NCBI RefSeq assembly: GCF_030295425.1
Contig: NZ_AP027081.1
Span: 1,426,001 to 1,490,000, forward strand
DNA length: 64,000 nucleotides
Direction: 5' to 3'
Source: Mesoterricola sediminis
Lineage (GTDB): Bacteria > Acidobacteriota > Holophagae > Holophagales > Holophagaceae
Below the pieces are notes generated by a model that ran no database searches, had not been told where the DNA came from, and saw only the letters and a program-made list of their open reading frames with translations. The stretch's first letter is position 1. Each line of letters begins with the position of its first letter. The translations under genes and the position numbers were made by a program. Below, in pieces: positions 1 to 7,347 of this stretch.

Positions 1-1
1 C

Positions 2-76
2 ATCGCCATCCTGTCCCTGGTCATCTCGATCCTGCATACGGTCGCCTACATCTGGTTCAACGCCGCCCGGCACTGA
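2..76 (+). CDS. C-terminal end of a membrane protein (partial)
   Basis: Only the last 24 codons of an open frame are inside the window, ending at a TGA. The residues are strongly hydrophobic (ILSLVISILHTVAYIWF) and finish in a short polar tail, so this is probably the last transmembrane helix of a host membrane protein. The family cannot be named from this fragment. Confidence 0.5.
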   Translation: MAILSLVISILHTVAYIWFNAARH

Positions 77-138
77 GCCGGGGTATTCCCGGCCGGGGGC
101 CTGCCGTAGACTGGGGGCGCATCCCCCCGGAGGCCGCC

Positions 139-912
139 GTGTCCTGGAACCCCGACTCCTACCTGCGGTTCGCCGAACCCCGCCTGCGCCCCGCCCTGGA
201 CCTGCTGGCCCGCGCCGACCTGACGGATCCGGGCGTCATCGTGGACCTGGGCTGCGGCACGGGCCACCTCACGCGACGCCTGGCGGAGCGCTGGCCCCAG
301 GCCCGGGTCACGGGCGTGGACAGTTCGGCGGCCATGCTCGGCAAGGCGGCGGAGGGCGGGCCGGGGCCCGAATGGGTCCTCGCGGACCTCGCCACCTGGC
401 AGCCCGCGGCGCCCGTGGACCTCCTCGTCTCGAACGCCGCCCTCCAGTGGCTGCCGGACCACGGGACCCTGCTCAAGCGGCTCATGGGCCACCTGGCCCC
501 CGGCGGCGTCCTGGCGGTCCAGATGCCCGACAACTACGAGGCCTCCTCCCACGTGCGCGTGGCCGAGGCGGCGGCCCTGGGCCCCTGGGCCCCGCGCCTC
601 GCCCACCTCCACGGGCCCCGGCCGGTCGCGTCCCGCTTCTTCTACTACGAGGTGCTCTCCCCCCTGGCGGCGGAGGTGGACATCTGGGGCACGGAGTACC
701 TCCACGTGCTGGAAGGCGCCGACCCCGTCATGAACTGGGTCCGGGGCACCTCCCTGCGGCCCTACCTGGACGCCCTGGAAGGGGCGGAGCGGGCCGCCTT
801 CGAGGCCCAGGTCACCTGGCGCCTGGCCTCCGCGTACCCTCAGCGGCCCGACGGCACCACCCTCTTCCCGTTCAAGCGCCTCTTCCTGGTGGCCCGCAAG
901 GCGGCGGACTGA
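139..912 (+). CDS. tam: trans-aconitate 2-methyltransferase-like SAM-dependent methyltransferase
   Basis: This 257-residue class I methyltransferase would methylate a carboxylate such as trans-aconitate using S-adenosylmethionine in the cytosol. The SAM-binding glycine motif VDLGCGTGHLT sits near residue 37, followed by an acidic GVDSS turn and the post-I segment ASNAALQWLPD typical of Tam proteins. The opening MSWNPDSYLRFAEPRLRPA is also characteristic of Tam. The length matches the family (about 255). The aconitate substrate is inferred from family resemblance. It belongs to the host flank and is followed 37 bp later by the MarC gene on the same strand. Confidence 0.8.
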   Translation: MSWNPDSYLRFAEPRLRPALDLLARADLTDPGVIVDLGCGTGHLTRRLAERWPQARVTGVDSSAAMLGKAAEGGPGPEWVLADLATWQPAAPVDLLVSNAALQWLPDHGTLLKRLMGHLAPGGVLAVQMPDNYEASSHVRVAEAAALGPWAPRLAHLHGPRPVASRFFYYEVLSPLAAEVDIWGTEYLHVLEGADPVMNWVRGTSLRPYLDALEGAERAAFEAQVTWRLASAYPQRPDGTTLFPFKRLFLVARKAAD

Positions 913-949
913 CCTCGCCACCGGCGGGGCGGGGCTGTACGCTGGAGCC

Positions 950-1558
950 ATGGACCTCGCCTCCTTCGCCTCGGCCATCCTCGTCCTCGTCCTGGTGACC
1001 GATCCCCTGGGGAACATCCCCATCGTCATCCCCCTCCTGCGCCGCGTGGACCCCGCGCGCCGGCGCCGGGTGATCATCCGCGAGGTGGCCTTCGCCACGG
1101 CGATCCTGCTGTTCTTCGCCCTCTTCGGCCAGCGGGTGCTGCGCCTCATGCACCTCTCCGACACCTCCCTGGGCATCGCCGGCGGCGTCATCCTCTTCCT
1201 GGTGGCCCTGCGCATGGTCTTCCCCCACCCCGAGGGCCAGGAGGGCACCCCCGACCACGGCGAGCCGTTCCTGGTGCCCCTGGCCATCCCCTTCATCGCC
1301 GGCCCCTCGGCCATCGCCACCGTGCTCCTGATGGTCTCCGGGGACCCGCACCGCCTGCCCCATTGGCTCGCCGCCACCGTCGTGGCCATGTCCGTCTCCG
1401 CGGTGGTCCTCGGTTCGGCGGAGCGCATCGCCGCCTTCCTGGGCGAGAAGGTCACCCTCGCCTTCGAGCGCCTCATGGGCCTTGTCCTCACCGCCATCGC
1501 CGTGGAGATGCTCCTCAACGGCATCGAGAAATTCGTCCGCCAGCTCCGGATGGGGTAG
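950..1558 (+). CDS. MarC family integral membrane protein
   Basis: This 202-residue protein has about six hydrophobic segments in the MarC/UPF0056 arrangement. Supporting features are the N-terminal LVTDPLGNIPIVIPLL motif, the central GIAGGVILFLVALRM helix and the AIPFIAGPSAIATVLL segment. The family is an inner-membrane protein of unsettled function; the old link to multiple antibiotic resistance has not held up. Length agrees with the family (about 200-220). A host gene, probably cotranscribed with the methyltransferase upstream. Confidence 0.85.
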   Translation: MDLASFASAILVLVLVTDPLGNIPIVIPLLRRVDPARRRRVIIREVAFATAILLFFALFGQRVLRLMHLSDTSLGIAGGVILFLVALRMVFPHPEGQEGTPDHGEPFLVPLAIPFIAGPSAIATVLLMVSGDPHRLPHWLAATVVAMSVSAVVLGSAERIAAFLGEKVTLAFERLMGLVLTAIAVEMLLNGIEKFVRQLRMG

Positions 1559-1573
1559 GCCGGAACGGGGCGC

Positions 1574-2662
1574 TCAGGTCAGGGGGATCCCCTGGACGGT
1601 CCCGGCGCGATCCGTCAGGCGCGACCCGTCGCCGAGCGCCTCGAGCATGACCCTCGCCGCGTCCCTGGCAAGCCGGTCCTCGGAGGCGCCCGATGCGCCC
1701 TGGGTGGCGGAGAAGGCCTTCAGCAGATCCCAGGCGGTCTTCTGCTGGTCCCGGTCCAGGGCGTCCAGGGCCAGGTAGAAACGGGTCAGCCTGAAGTCGG
1801 GGTCCAGGCGGTGGATGCGCCCGAACAGGGCCGAGGCCGCCGCATGATCGCCCTGCCTCCACAGGTCGACGGCCTTCCCGTAGGCGCTGTCCCTGGTGTC
1901 GCCGGTGACGCGGGGTTCCGACGCCGCCGTGGGGGCTGCGGGACCGGGCTGGGGCTTGACCCGGAACGGGAGCACCAGGGTCTGCGCGGAGGCGATGGGC
2001 GCGTCGTTGATCGTGGCGGGCGAGAACCGGCATTGCCTTGCGTAGTCCATGACGGCCTGGTTCAGCAGGGGGTGGCCCTGGACGATGTCGTAGCGGGTCG
2101 GTGTCCCGGCGGCGTCGAGGTGGATCTTGACGGTGACCTCCTTGGACACGGTGAAATACCTGGCCAGGAAGGGGTAGTCGGGGTTTTTTCCGGGATGGAA
2201 GATCCTGGAATTGGACACCTTGTAGAAATTCCCAACTGCGGGGTGCTTCCCGTGGCTGGGGCATTTCGTCCGGGTGTTCTTGGGCGTGGCGAAGTCCGGG
2301 CATCGGGATTCGACCGCTTCCTCGATCCTGAAGCGGATGACCCCCGTCGCCTTGTCGGTGGCGAACAGGATGTCGTAGAAGAAGATGTCCCCCTTCTCGG
2401 ACATCAGTTCCACGTAATCCTTGAAATAGACCTGCTTTTCGTCCTCGATCCGGGGCTGGACCGCCATGTAGTTGGACAGGGCCCTGACCTTGTTGTCGGG
2501 GTGGGCCAGGTTGTGGAAGGACTGCAGGGCGACGGCCTTGATTTCCGGGATGGGGGCCGAATAGACCGCCTTCGGGCGCGCGGGCGGTTCCGGCGACGGG
2601 CCGGCCCAGCCTGGCCAGGCCAGGAGCAGCCCGCAAAGGGTGGATGTCCGGAATTCCAGCAT
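1574..2662 (-). CDS. Exported protein with TonB C-terminal-like domain
   Basis: The chosen ATG at 2662 gives a 362-residue protein opening with a signal peptide (MLEFRTSTLCGLLLAWPGWAG) and preceded by a GAGG ribosome site. The frame stays open further upstream, but that part is low-complexity and runs toward the tRNA remnant. Residues about 175-240 resemble the TonB C-terminal fold: VTVKIHLDAAGTPTRYDI, then ending LVLPFRVKP. In TonB family proteins this domain contacts outer-membrane receptors; free-standing versions often have unknown roles. The C-terminal third looks TPR-like and alpha-helical. It is the last host gene before the prophage and converges on MarC. Confidence 0.6.
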   Translation of the reverse strand: MLEFRTSTLCGLLLAWPGWAGPSPEPPARPKAVYSAPIPEIKAVALQSFHNLAHPDNKVRALSNYMAVQPRIEDEKQVYFKDYVELMSEKGDIFFYDILFATDKATGVIRFRIEEAVESRCPDFATPKNTRTKCPSHGKHPAVGNFYKVSNSRIFHPGKNPDYPFLARYFTVSKEVTVKIHLDAAGTPTRYDIVQGHPLLNQAVMDYARQCRFSPATINDAPIASAQTLVLPFRVKPQPGPAAPTAASEPRVTGDTRDSAYGKAVDLWRQGDHAAASALFGRIHRLDPDFRLTRFYLALDALDRDQQKTAWDLLKAFSATQGASGASEDRLARDAARVMLEALGDGSRLTDRAGTVQGIPLT

Positions 2663-2839
2663 GGCGCTTCCTCGCGGGGTCGGGTCTCGAAGCCTGGGGG
2701 GGATGGTCCTGACCCTACCAGGGGGGCCCGTGGATCCGCAACCTGCGGTCCCCGGGCCCGGCTGCGGGGCGCCGCCCCGATCCGCCGCCTTGAAGGTGGC
2801 GTCCCTGCCCACGGCGGGCACCCGCCCTGCGCTGCGCGG

Positions 2840-2907
2840 GCCTGGAACCCTTGGTGCCGGCGGTCGGACTCGAACCGACACTCCCTTTCAGAAAACAGAT
2901 TTTGAGT
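2840..2907. repeat. attL: left copy of the 68-bp prophage attachment repeat (tRNA-Leu 3' fragment)
   Basis: These 68 bp match 58143-58210 exactly and in direct orientation. They include the 3' half of a tRNA-Leu (minus strand, 2852-2907: CCA end, T arm, variable arm and anticodon loop). Past 2907 the sequence diverges (TTATCG here against CTGTCG on the right), so the tRNA 5' half is missing here. This is the signature of tyrosine-integrase insertion into a tRNA gene, with the functional tRNA kept at the other end. Confidence 0.93.
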
Positions 2908-3003
2908 TTATCGCCACGGCCATGTAGAAGGTTGCAGGTATCGGTAACCATCCTGGTTTCAATGCCGGTGCCCGTGCCCATGCCTGATTTGCGGGGGCTG
3001 GAC

Positions 3004-3023
3004 TGCCCACAGCCTGCCCACAG
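3004..3023. promoter_or_regulatory. Putative integrase arm-type site pair (left arm)
   Basis: Two direct copies of TGCCCACAG start 11 bp apart between attL and the integrase gene. The same pair with the same 11-bp period occurs at 58098-58117 just inside attR. Paired short boxes at both prophage ends are what the N-terminal domain of a lambda-type integrase binds, so these are inferred arm sites. Confidence 0.6.
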
Positions 3024-3072
3024 GAACATGGTCGCGGGTTGAATCCCCATGACCTCGGACCTATGATGCCGC

Positions 3073-4245
3073 ATGGTTAAGCGGAAGAAAGTCGGGTTCA
3101 CGGTGGACGATGTCGAGGCGTTCCCCCCCAAGGAGAAGCAGTACGAATTGCCGACCCCTGGATGCCACGGCCTCTATCTCAGGGTCATGCCATCGGGGGA
3201 GAAAAGTTGGTCCTACCGATATTCGATTCTCGGGAAATCGCGTCGCGTTTCCCTGGGGCTCTGGCCAGAGCTGACATGTGACGGCGCGATGTCCAAGGCT
3301 GACGCTCTCCGCATCGACGTCCGGGATGGCAAGGACCCCCGCGGCGAGGAGAAGACCCGAGCATCCCTTGACCTCACCATGGAGAAGCTGGCCGAGCGTT
3401 TCGAGGAGCATATCGAGACCCTGAAACCTAGGACTCAGGCCCAGTACAGGTATTACATCAAGAAGTGGATCACGCCTCGCCTTGGAACATTTCTGGTAAG
3501 GCTCATCGGGCTGGTCCATCTCCAGGATTTCAAACGGTCGTTCAAGGGCAAACACCGGACGGCGAATCTATGCATGGCCGTAGTATCTGTGATGCTTGGG
3601 TGGGCAGAGGAACAAGGGCTGCGCCCCCCAGGGTCGAACCCGGCCAAGGCGGTCAAGCGTTTCCCCGTGACTGTCCGGCATCGCTTCCTGGACCCCTCTG
3701 AAATCGGGAAGATCCTGGATGCCATGGATAAATGGAAAGGGCCACTCTATCCCATCGCGGCCATCCGTCTTCTCCTCTTGACAGGCGCCCGGAGGTCTGA
3801 AATCCGGATGATCCGTTGGAAGGATGTGGACGAGACGATGGGGGTAGCCGATCTCCCCGACCACAAGACCATTTCAAGGGGTGATCGCACGCTCTATCTC
3901 CCCCAGGAGGCGGTGGACATCATCAAGTCATTGCCACAAAACCATCTGTCTGAATTCGTGTTCGCCGGGGAAGGGAAAGACGGAACCATTGGGTCCAGCC
4001 TTGATCATGCATGGAGGAAGATTAGGGAGGATGCTGGGCTTCCGGATGTGCCTCTGCACAGCCTGCGCCATACATGGGCGTCCCTTGGGCTGGTTGAGGG
4101 CCTAACGCTTTCGCAGGTTGGGGCCAACCTGGGGCATTCGTCACCAACCACGACACAAAAATACAGCCACCTTGCGGCGGCTGCGGGAAAGACGAATGCC
4201 GAAAAGGTGGCGGCTGCGATCAAGAGACCGAAAGCAATCGGTTAG
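3073..4245 (+). CDS. int: Prophage tyrosine recombinase (integrase)
   Basis: This 390-residue integrase has a DUF4102-like N-terminal arm-binding domain (about residues 15-95, PGCHGLYLRVMPSGEKSWSYR), a central core-binding SAM-like domain (about 100-190) and a C-terminal catalytic domain. The catalytic residues are visible: Arg in LTGARRSEI, His-x-x-Arg in HSLRHTWA, His in LGHSS and the nucleophile Tyr about 364 in TQKYSHL. It lies 165 bp inside attL and reads into the prophage. Its last 26 bp overlap the oppositely oriented excisionase-like gene. Length and motifs are complete, so excision and integration are probably still possible. Confidence 0.95.
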   Translation: MVKRKKVGFTVDDVEAFPPKEKQYELPTPGCHGLYLRVMPSGEKSWSYRYSILGKSRRVSLGLWPELTCDGAMSKADALRIDVRDGKDPRGEEKTRASLDLTMEKLAERFEEHIETLKPRTQAQYRYYIKKWITPRLGTFLVRLIGLVHLQDFKRSFKGKHRTANLCMAVVSVMLGWAEEQGLRPPGSNPAKAVKRFPVTVRHRFLDPSEIGKILDAMDKWKGPLYPIAAIRLLLLTGARRSEIRMIRWKDVDETMGVADLPDHKTISRGDRTLYLPQEAVDIIKSLPQNHLSEFVFAGEGKDGTIGSSLDHAWRKIREDAGLPDVPLHSLRHTWASLGLVEGLTLSQVGANLGHSSPTTTQKYSHLAAAAGKTNAEKVAAAIKRPKAIG

Positions 4246-4444
4246 CCTCTGCGATGTTACCGGCTGTGGGCTGGCTGGCCAGCCATGCGTCCAGATCGGA
4301 AACGCGATATCTGATAGTTCTCCGGCCCCAAATCAAGTACCGAGGCCCATTTCCGAATCGGCGCCATTCATAGAGCATGTCGATCGATACCCCAAGGTAA
4401 ACAGCGGCTGCTTTGGGGTTGAGGACTTGTGAGGTGGGGTTCAT
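4220..4444 (-). CDS. Small helix-turn-helix protein, excisionase-like
   Basis: Starting at the ATG at 4444 (AGGAT ribosome site), this is a 74-residue MerR/AlpA-type winged helix: VLNPKAAAVYLGVSIDMLY, then GPRYLIWGRRTIRY and SDLDAWLAS. The pattern of helix-turn-helix followed by a beta-wing (Y-x-x-x-DLDAWL) is that of phage excisionases and AlpA-like regulators. It is convergent with and overlaps the 3' end of the integrase gene, which fits a recombination directionality role. Family membership is firm; the excisionase role is inferred from position. Confidence 0.75.
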   Translation of the reverse strand: MNPTSQVLNPKAAAVYLGVSIDMLYEWRRFGNGPRYLIWGRRTIRYRVSDLDAWLASQPTAGNIAEANRLLSVS

Positions 4445-4540
4445 GGTTGATCCTGGATGGGGCTGGGTATCGGATGCGGTTATCGGGGCTCTGGGCCGCT
4501 GGGTTGTGGAGTAGGATTTCGGGGTGACTCTGGAGCTGCC

Positions 4541-4711
4541 ATGGAATCGCTCGTATCCCCTGAAGCCGAGGCATGGGCTGATGGTCACGCGGTTGGGATG
4601 GCTGGAGGTGCACCTGACTGCCCCCATCCAGAGGGGACTCTTTTATGGACGGCCTGGCACCTGGGGTTCCTGGCGGGGGTAAAAGATCTGGGGATGGGCC
4701 TTGATGGGTAG
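4541..4711 (+). CDS. Ribosome modulation factor-like small protein
   Basis: This 56-residue protein starts at the ATG at 4541, preceded by TGGAGC. It contains A-x-x-x-G-x-x-x-G-MAGGAPDCPHPEG-x(5)-W-x-x-G, which resembles the short Rmf fold (AxxxGxxAG, then CPYP and W-x-x-GW). Rmf binds ribosomes and drives dimerisation in starvation. Phage-borne members are seen elsewhere, but their role is not established. An upstream in-frame ATG at 4457 would add 28 low-complexity residues and has a poorer context. The assignment rests on a short motif. Confidence 0.45.
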   Translation: MESLVSPEAEAWADGHAVGMAGGAPDCPHPEGTLLWTAWHLGFLAGVKDLGMGLDG

Positions 4712-4758
4712 CAACTTAGGGCAGGAGCCGTTGACGTTGCGTTGACAATATGGAGCAA

Positions 4759-4788
4759 TTTTCATGGTTGGTTGTTCTTCGGTATAAT
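4759..4788 (+). promoter_or_regulatory. Candidate promoter of the AT-rich gene at 4810
   Basis: A perfect TATAAT -10 box lies at 4783-4788, 21 bp before the AT-rich gene. The -35 is weak (TTTTCA at 4759-4764, 18-bp spacer); a good TTGACA at 4742 is too far away. The gene has its own strong ribosome site (AGGAGG at 4795-4800), so independent expression in the lysogen is likely. Confidence 0.5.
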
Positions 4789-4809
4789 AAATTCAGGAGG
4801 TAATAACTT

Positions 4810-5019
4810 ATGGGTTTATTGGCAGAACGACACAAAATGAAGAGCTTGGAAATTCAAATGAAATACATTATTCAAGAAATTAATAGAATTGATAAATTAG
4901 ATAATACAGACGCAAGAGAACCAATCCTCGGTCTCCTTGAGGGCTGTAAGACGTTTATTCAGAATGGTATGAACAAAATTAATGGCTTGCCACTATTTGA
5001 AGGGACTAACGCGGGCTAG
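4810..5019 (+). CDS. AT-rich hypothetical protein (candidate moron)
   Basis: A 69-residue, mostly helical, charged protein (MGLLAERHKMKSLEIQMKY) with no recognised domain. Its codons use A/T at third positions almost throughout, unlike every neighbour, which points to recent acquisition. It has a consensus TATAAT and an AGGAGG ribosome site of its own, stands alone between the integrase end and the convergent early operon, and so looks like a lysogenic accessory gene. Confidence 0.65.
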   Translation: MGLLAERHKMKSLEIQMKYIIQEINRIDKLDNTDAREPILGLLEGCKTFIQNGMNKINGLPLFEGTNAG

Positions 5020-5045
5020 CGCATGCGAAGAGAATCGCTGGGGTC

Positions 5046-5225
5046 TCACGCCCCCCAATAGGGGCGCGAGATGACCTCGAAAATGCCTCCGGGGTAGCGT
5101 TCCTTATATTTTCGGCGGCCGTAGTGCTTCAGGTAGCCCACCGCGCACATGTGCGGGCTGGGGCGCTCGAACTTGTTGCGCCCGCAGAGGCGGCAGCGGA
5201 AGACCACGGCGAGGGTTGGGAGCAT
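5046..5225 (-). CDS. Small zinc-finger-like protein
   Basis: A 59-residue basic protein starting at ATG 5225. It contains FRCRLCGRNKFE followed by PHMCAVGYLKHY, giving CxxC and a downstream Cys/His that could hold one zinc ion. No function is recognised. It is the last gene of the leftward early operon, 8 bp after the preceding coding region. Confidence 0.6.
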   Translation of the reverse strand: MLPTLAVVFRCRLCGRNKFERPSPHMCAVGYLKHYGRRKYKERYPGGIFEVISRPYWGA

Positions 5226-5233
5226 AGGGATCC

Positions 5234-5494
5234 TCACGGGTTGAGCGCGACGTTGTCGATCTGGTTCATGCGCCCCGCGGACTGGGGTTCTCCTGCGTGC
5301 TCGCGGGTGATGGCCTCCAGCGCCTCGCGGTAGTGGTTGCGCAGCTTCTCGGCATCGTCCAGGTCCGCGCATCGCAGGCGAATCTCTCCCTCCAGTTCCA
5401 CAACACGGGCGCGAAGGCGGTCATTCTCGGGAACGAGGCAATGCACGGTCGATTCGTGCGTCCTCCGGCAGACGGCGCAGAATTTTTCAACCAT
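5234..5494 (-). CDS. Small Cys/His plus coiled-coil protein
   Basis: An 86-residue protein with an N-terminal CAVC-x(9)-HC cluster that could bind zinc, followed by a heptad-rich helix (about residues 24-70: NDRLRARVVELEGEIRLR). It starts with ATG behind TGGAGG. Function is not recognised; small zinc/coiled-coil proteins of this kind are common in phage early operons. Confidence 0.65.
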   Translation of the reverse strand: MVEKFCAVCRRTHESTVHCLVPENDRLRARVVELEGEIRLRCADLDDAEKLRNHYREALEAITREHAGEPQSAGRMNQIDNVALNP

Positions 5495-5512
5495 GGTTCC
5501 TCCAGGTGGACA

Positions 5513-5752
5513 TCAGCCGATGTCGATGGTGTTGAGCATGGTTTCGCCGTCCCGGGTCTTGTTCTCGGCCTCGTCCAGGTCCCCGGCGATCTCGGCTCGA
5601 ACCCAGATGATGTGGGCCTGGCGGTGGGGGCCTTCGGGAACCGGAACTCGGGTGTATTCAGGGCCCGGGTTCTCGCGGGAATCAGCAGCGAACAGGGCGA
5701 TGGTGATGGGGTCCACGATGGAATCCTTTCTGACGCGGCTGCGCCTAGACAT
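5513..5752 (-). CDS. Hypothetical early protein
   Basis: A 79-residue protein beginning MSRRSRVRKDSIVDPITIAL, with a mixed beta/alpha pattern and an acidic C terminus. No domain is recognised. It sits between two small Cys-rich genes in the same leftward operon; the short spacings support a real gene. Confidence 0.55.
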   Translation of the reverse strand: MSRRSRVRKDSIVDPITIALFAADSRENPGPEYTRVPVPEGPHRQAHIIWVRAEIAGDLDEAENKTRDGETMLNTIDIG

Positions 5753-5757
5753 GAGGG

Positions 5758-5958
5758 TTAATAGGGCTCGCCGAATTCGCGGGTCTCATCGGGCTTGCAG
5801 TTGTTGCACTGGTGTTCGGACGCACCCCAGCCGCCGCACCGGTTGAAGTGGAATCCTTGGCCGCACTCGCCGCAGACCCCAAGGTCGCGGTGGTCCAGAT
5901 ATTCGCCACAAACGCAGCACTCGCCGCATGGCATGGCGTCTTCAGGATCGAAGGGCAT
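5758..5958 (-). CDS. Double zinc-ribbon small protein
   Basis: A 66-residue protein with CGECCVCGEY, CGECGQGFHF and CNNC. The eight or more paired cysteines plus histidines suggest two interleaved zinc sites, similar to RING/PHD-like or rubredoxin-like knuckles. No catalytic motif. It starts at ATG 5958 behind TGGAGGA and lies directly downstream of the Gp37/Gp68-like gene. Confidence 0.65.
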   Translation of the reverse strand: MPFDPEDAMPCGECCVCGEYLDHRDLGVCGECGQGFHFNRCGGWGASEHQCNNCKPDETREFGEPY

Positions 5959-5979
5959 GGTTCCTCCAGATGGACAGGC

Positions 5980-6915
5980 TCAGGCCGTGGCCTGGGCGGT
6001 GGGGTATCCGTTGTGCTCGATGCCGTCCAGGACGCGACCAGCAAGGTGCTTGCCGACCTTCGCCGCACTGGTCCTATCCTCGGGCCATGGGCAGCAACGC
6101 TCACATCGCTTCCCGCTCCATGGTTCCTGGTCCTCCGGCACCCATTCCCCCCACTGCTTGAACAGGAAGGGGATTCTGGCGGCAGCGCACTGGTCGCGCA
6201 GTCCCCTGGCCCAGCCTGGGTGCATGGGACGGGCGTGGGGTCCGGACTCGCCACCACAGATCACCCAGTCCAAGCCATAGGCCCAGGTTCCGCCCGAGCT
6301 GGGGACTCTGGGATCGGGGTGCTGGAGGAAAGCCCCGTTGCTGGTAATGAGCCGGGGTTTCAGCGCGTCGAGCCCAGAGCCCAGGCGCGTCAGGTCCACC
6401 GGACCCAGAAGGGGTTCGCAGGACAGGAACCGCACGGCGGATGGAACCCGGAGCAGGTATGGGATCCGCTGGTTGGCCCGTTCCTGGTCCTCCACGGTTG
6501 TGCCAAGCCAGACGTTGGTCGGGGGGATGGGACGATTCTGGCCCCACCCAAGCCAGCGCCGGATCCAGTCGGAGCATCCAGTGGAATCGGTTTCGCGCTC
6601 GGCCCGTTTGAGCAGGCCCAGGATGGCCTCGGGCCGTTTGGTGAGGATCAACCAGTCCAAGTGGGGGGTCCGGAACATCACCTCCAGGGCCTTAGCCCGG
6701 TCGGCATCCAGGTCTCTGCGGTCCTCGAAGAAGTCGGCCATGGAGTTCGTGAAGACGCGGAACCGGGTGCCCATGGCCACGGCCTGGCGCTCGTAACGCA
6801 TGGCCTCCCGGGAGGCGGCGTCCACCCGCATGCGCCGGGGCGCGTCCTGCCCCCAATGCCCGGGGAAGATGCGATTGGTCAAAGGGGAAACGGCGATGTG
6901 AAGGGGCTTGGCCAT
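5980..6915 (-). CDS. Phage Gp37/Gp68 (DUF5131) family protein
   Basis: The ATG at 6915 with AAGGAGG upstream gives 311 residues; a longer frame adds ten unlikely residues. Family features are LDWLILTKRPEAI, NVWLGTTVEDQERANQRIP, VRFLSCEPLLGPVDL, LDWVICGGESGPHARP and PFLFKQWGEW. The family resembles radical-SAM proteins and its role is not settled. Typical members open with a KIEWTDxTWNP segment and a Cys cluster near the start; that segment is absent here, so this is a divergent or N-terminally replaced member. It is in the early operon, downstream of a small DnaJ-type zinc-finger gene. Confidence 0.8.
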   Translation of the reverse strand: MAKPLHIAVSPLTNRIFPGHWGQDAPRRMRVDAASREAMRYERQAVAMGTRFRVFTNSMADFFEDRRDLDADRAKALEVMFRTPHLDWLILTKRPEAILGLLKRAERETDSTGCSDWIRRWLGWGQNRPIPPTNVWLGTTVEDQERANQRIPYLLRVPSAVRFLSCEPLLGPVDLTRLGSGLDALKPRLITSNGAFLQHPDPRVPSSGGTWAYGLDWVICGGESGPHARPMHPGWARGLRDQCAAARIPFLFKQWGEWVPEDQEPWSGKRCERCCPWPEDRTSAAKVGKHLAGRVLDGIEHNGYPTAQATA

Positions 6916-6948
6916 GCGGCCTCCTTGGGTAGTGCGAGTGGGCATCCG

Positions 6949-7125
6949 TTACCGGATGGTGATGGTGGTGTTGGGTTCGCGGGACAGGAGCCCGGATCCG
7001 CCGCAGGTCCAGCAGGCGCATCCCTCTCCGAAGTCTGGATCTTCCCCTGTGCCCTTGCAGTCGAAGCATTTGTGCCAGGGTTGCTTCCGGCTCGGCTTTC
7101 GAATTGGCTTCGGGTTGCGTGCCAT
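6949..7125 (-). CDS. DnaJ-type zinc-finger small protein
   Basis: A 58-residue gene with a strong ribosome site (AAAGGAGGAACCC then ATG). After a basic N terminus it has CFDCKGTGED and, ten residues on, CACWTCGGSG, the CxxCxGxG pair of the DnaJ central zinc finger. Such stand-alone fingers may bind unfolded protein or nucleic acid; the role here is unknown. It precedes the Gp37/Gp68-like gene in the leftward operon. Confidence 0.75.
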   Translation of the reverse strand: MARNPKPIRKPSRKQPWHKCFDCKGTGEDPDFGEGCACWTCGGSGLLSREPNTTITIR

Positions 7126-7164
7126 GGGTTCCTCCTTTCTGGCGCGGGATGCGCCTGGACAGCC

Positions 7165-7272
7165 TCAACGGCTGCGCTTGTTGGTTTCGAGGGTGAAAAT
7201 CCGGTTCTCAAGCCGGATGATCCAGATGGTCGTAGCGACCATGTAGGTAGCGATCAAAACCCAGTCGGGCAT
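7165..7272 (-). CDS. Very small membrane protein
   Basis: A 35-residue frame (ATG 7272, AGGAG upstream) with one hydrophobic helix (WVLIATYMVATTIWIIRL) and a basic tail. It is probably a single-pass membrane peptide with N-out orientation. No family is recognised; support is the ribosome site and the fit between neighbouring early genes. Confidence 0.5.
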   Translation of the reverse strand: MPDWVLIATYMVATTIWIIRLENRIFTLETNKRSR

Positions 7273-7347
7273 CGTGGCTCCTGGACAGGAGCGCCGGGCC
7301 GCGTCCTGGTTGGGGTTGATGGCTCCGCTCCCGGGGAGCCGGCGAAG

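Noticed and set aside
46-1524. Long minus-strand frame of 492 codons across the methyltransferase and MarC genes
   Set aside because: It is Arg/Gly/Pro-rich low-complexity sequence antisense to two clear genes; typical of high-GC shadows.
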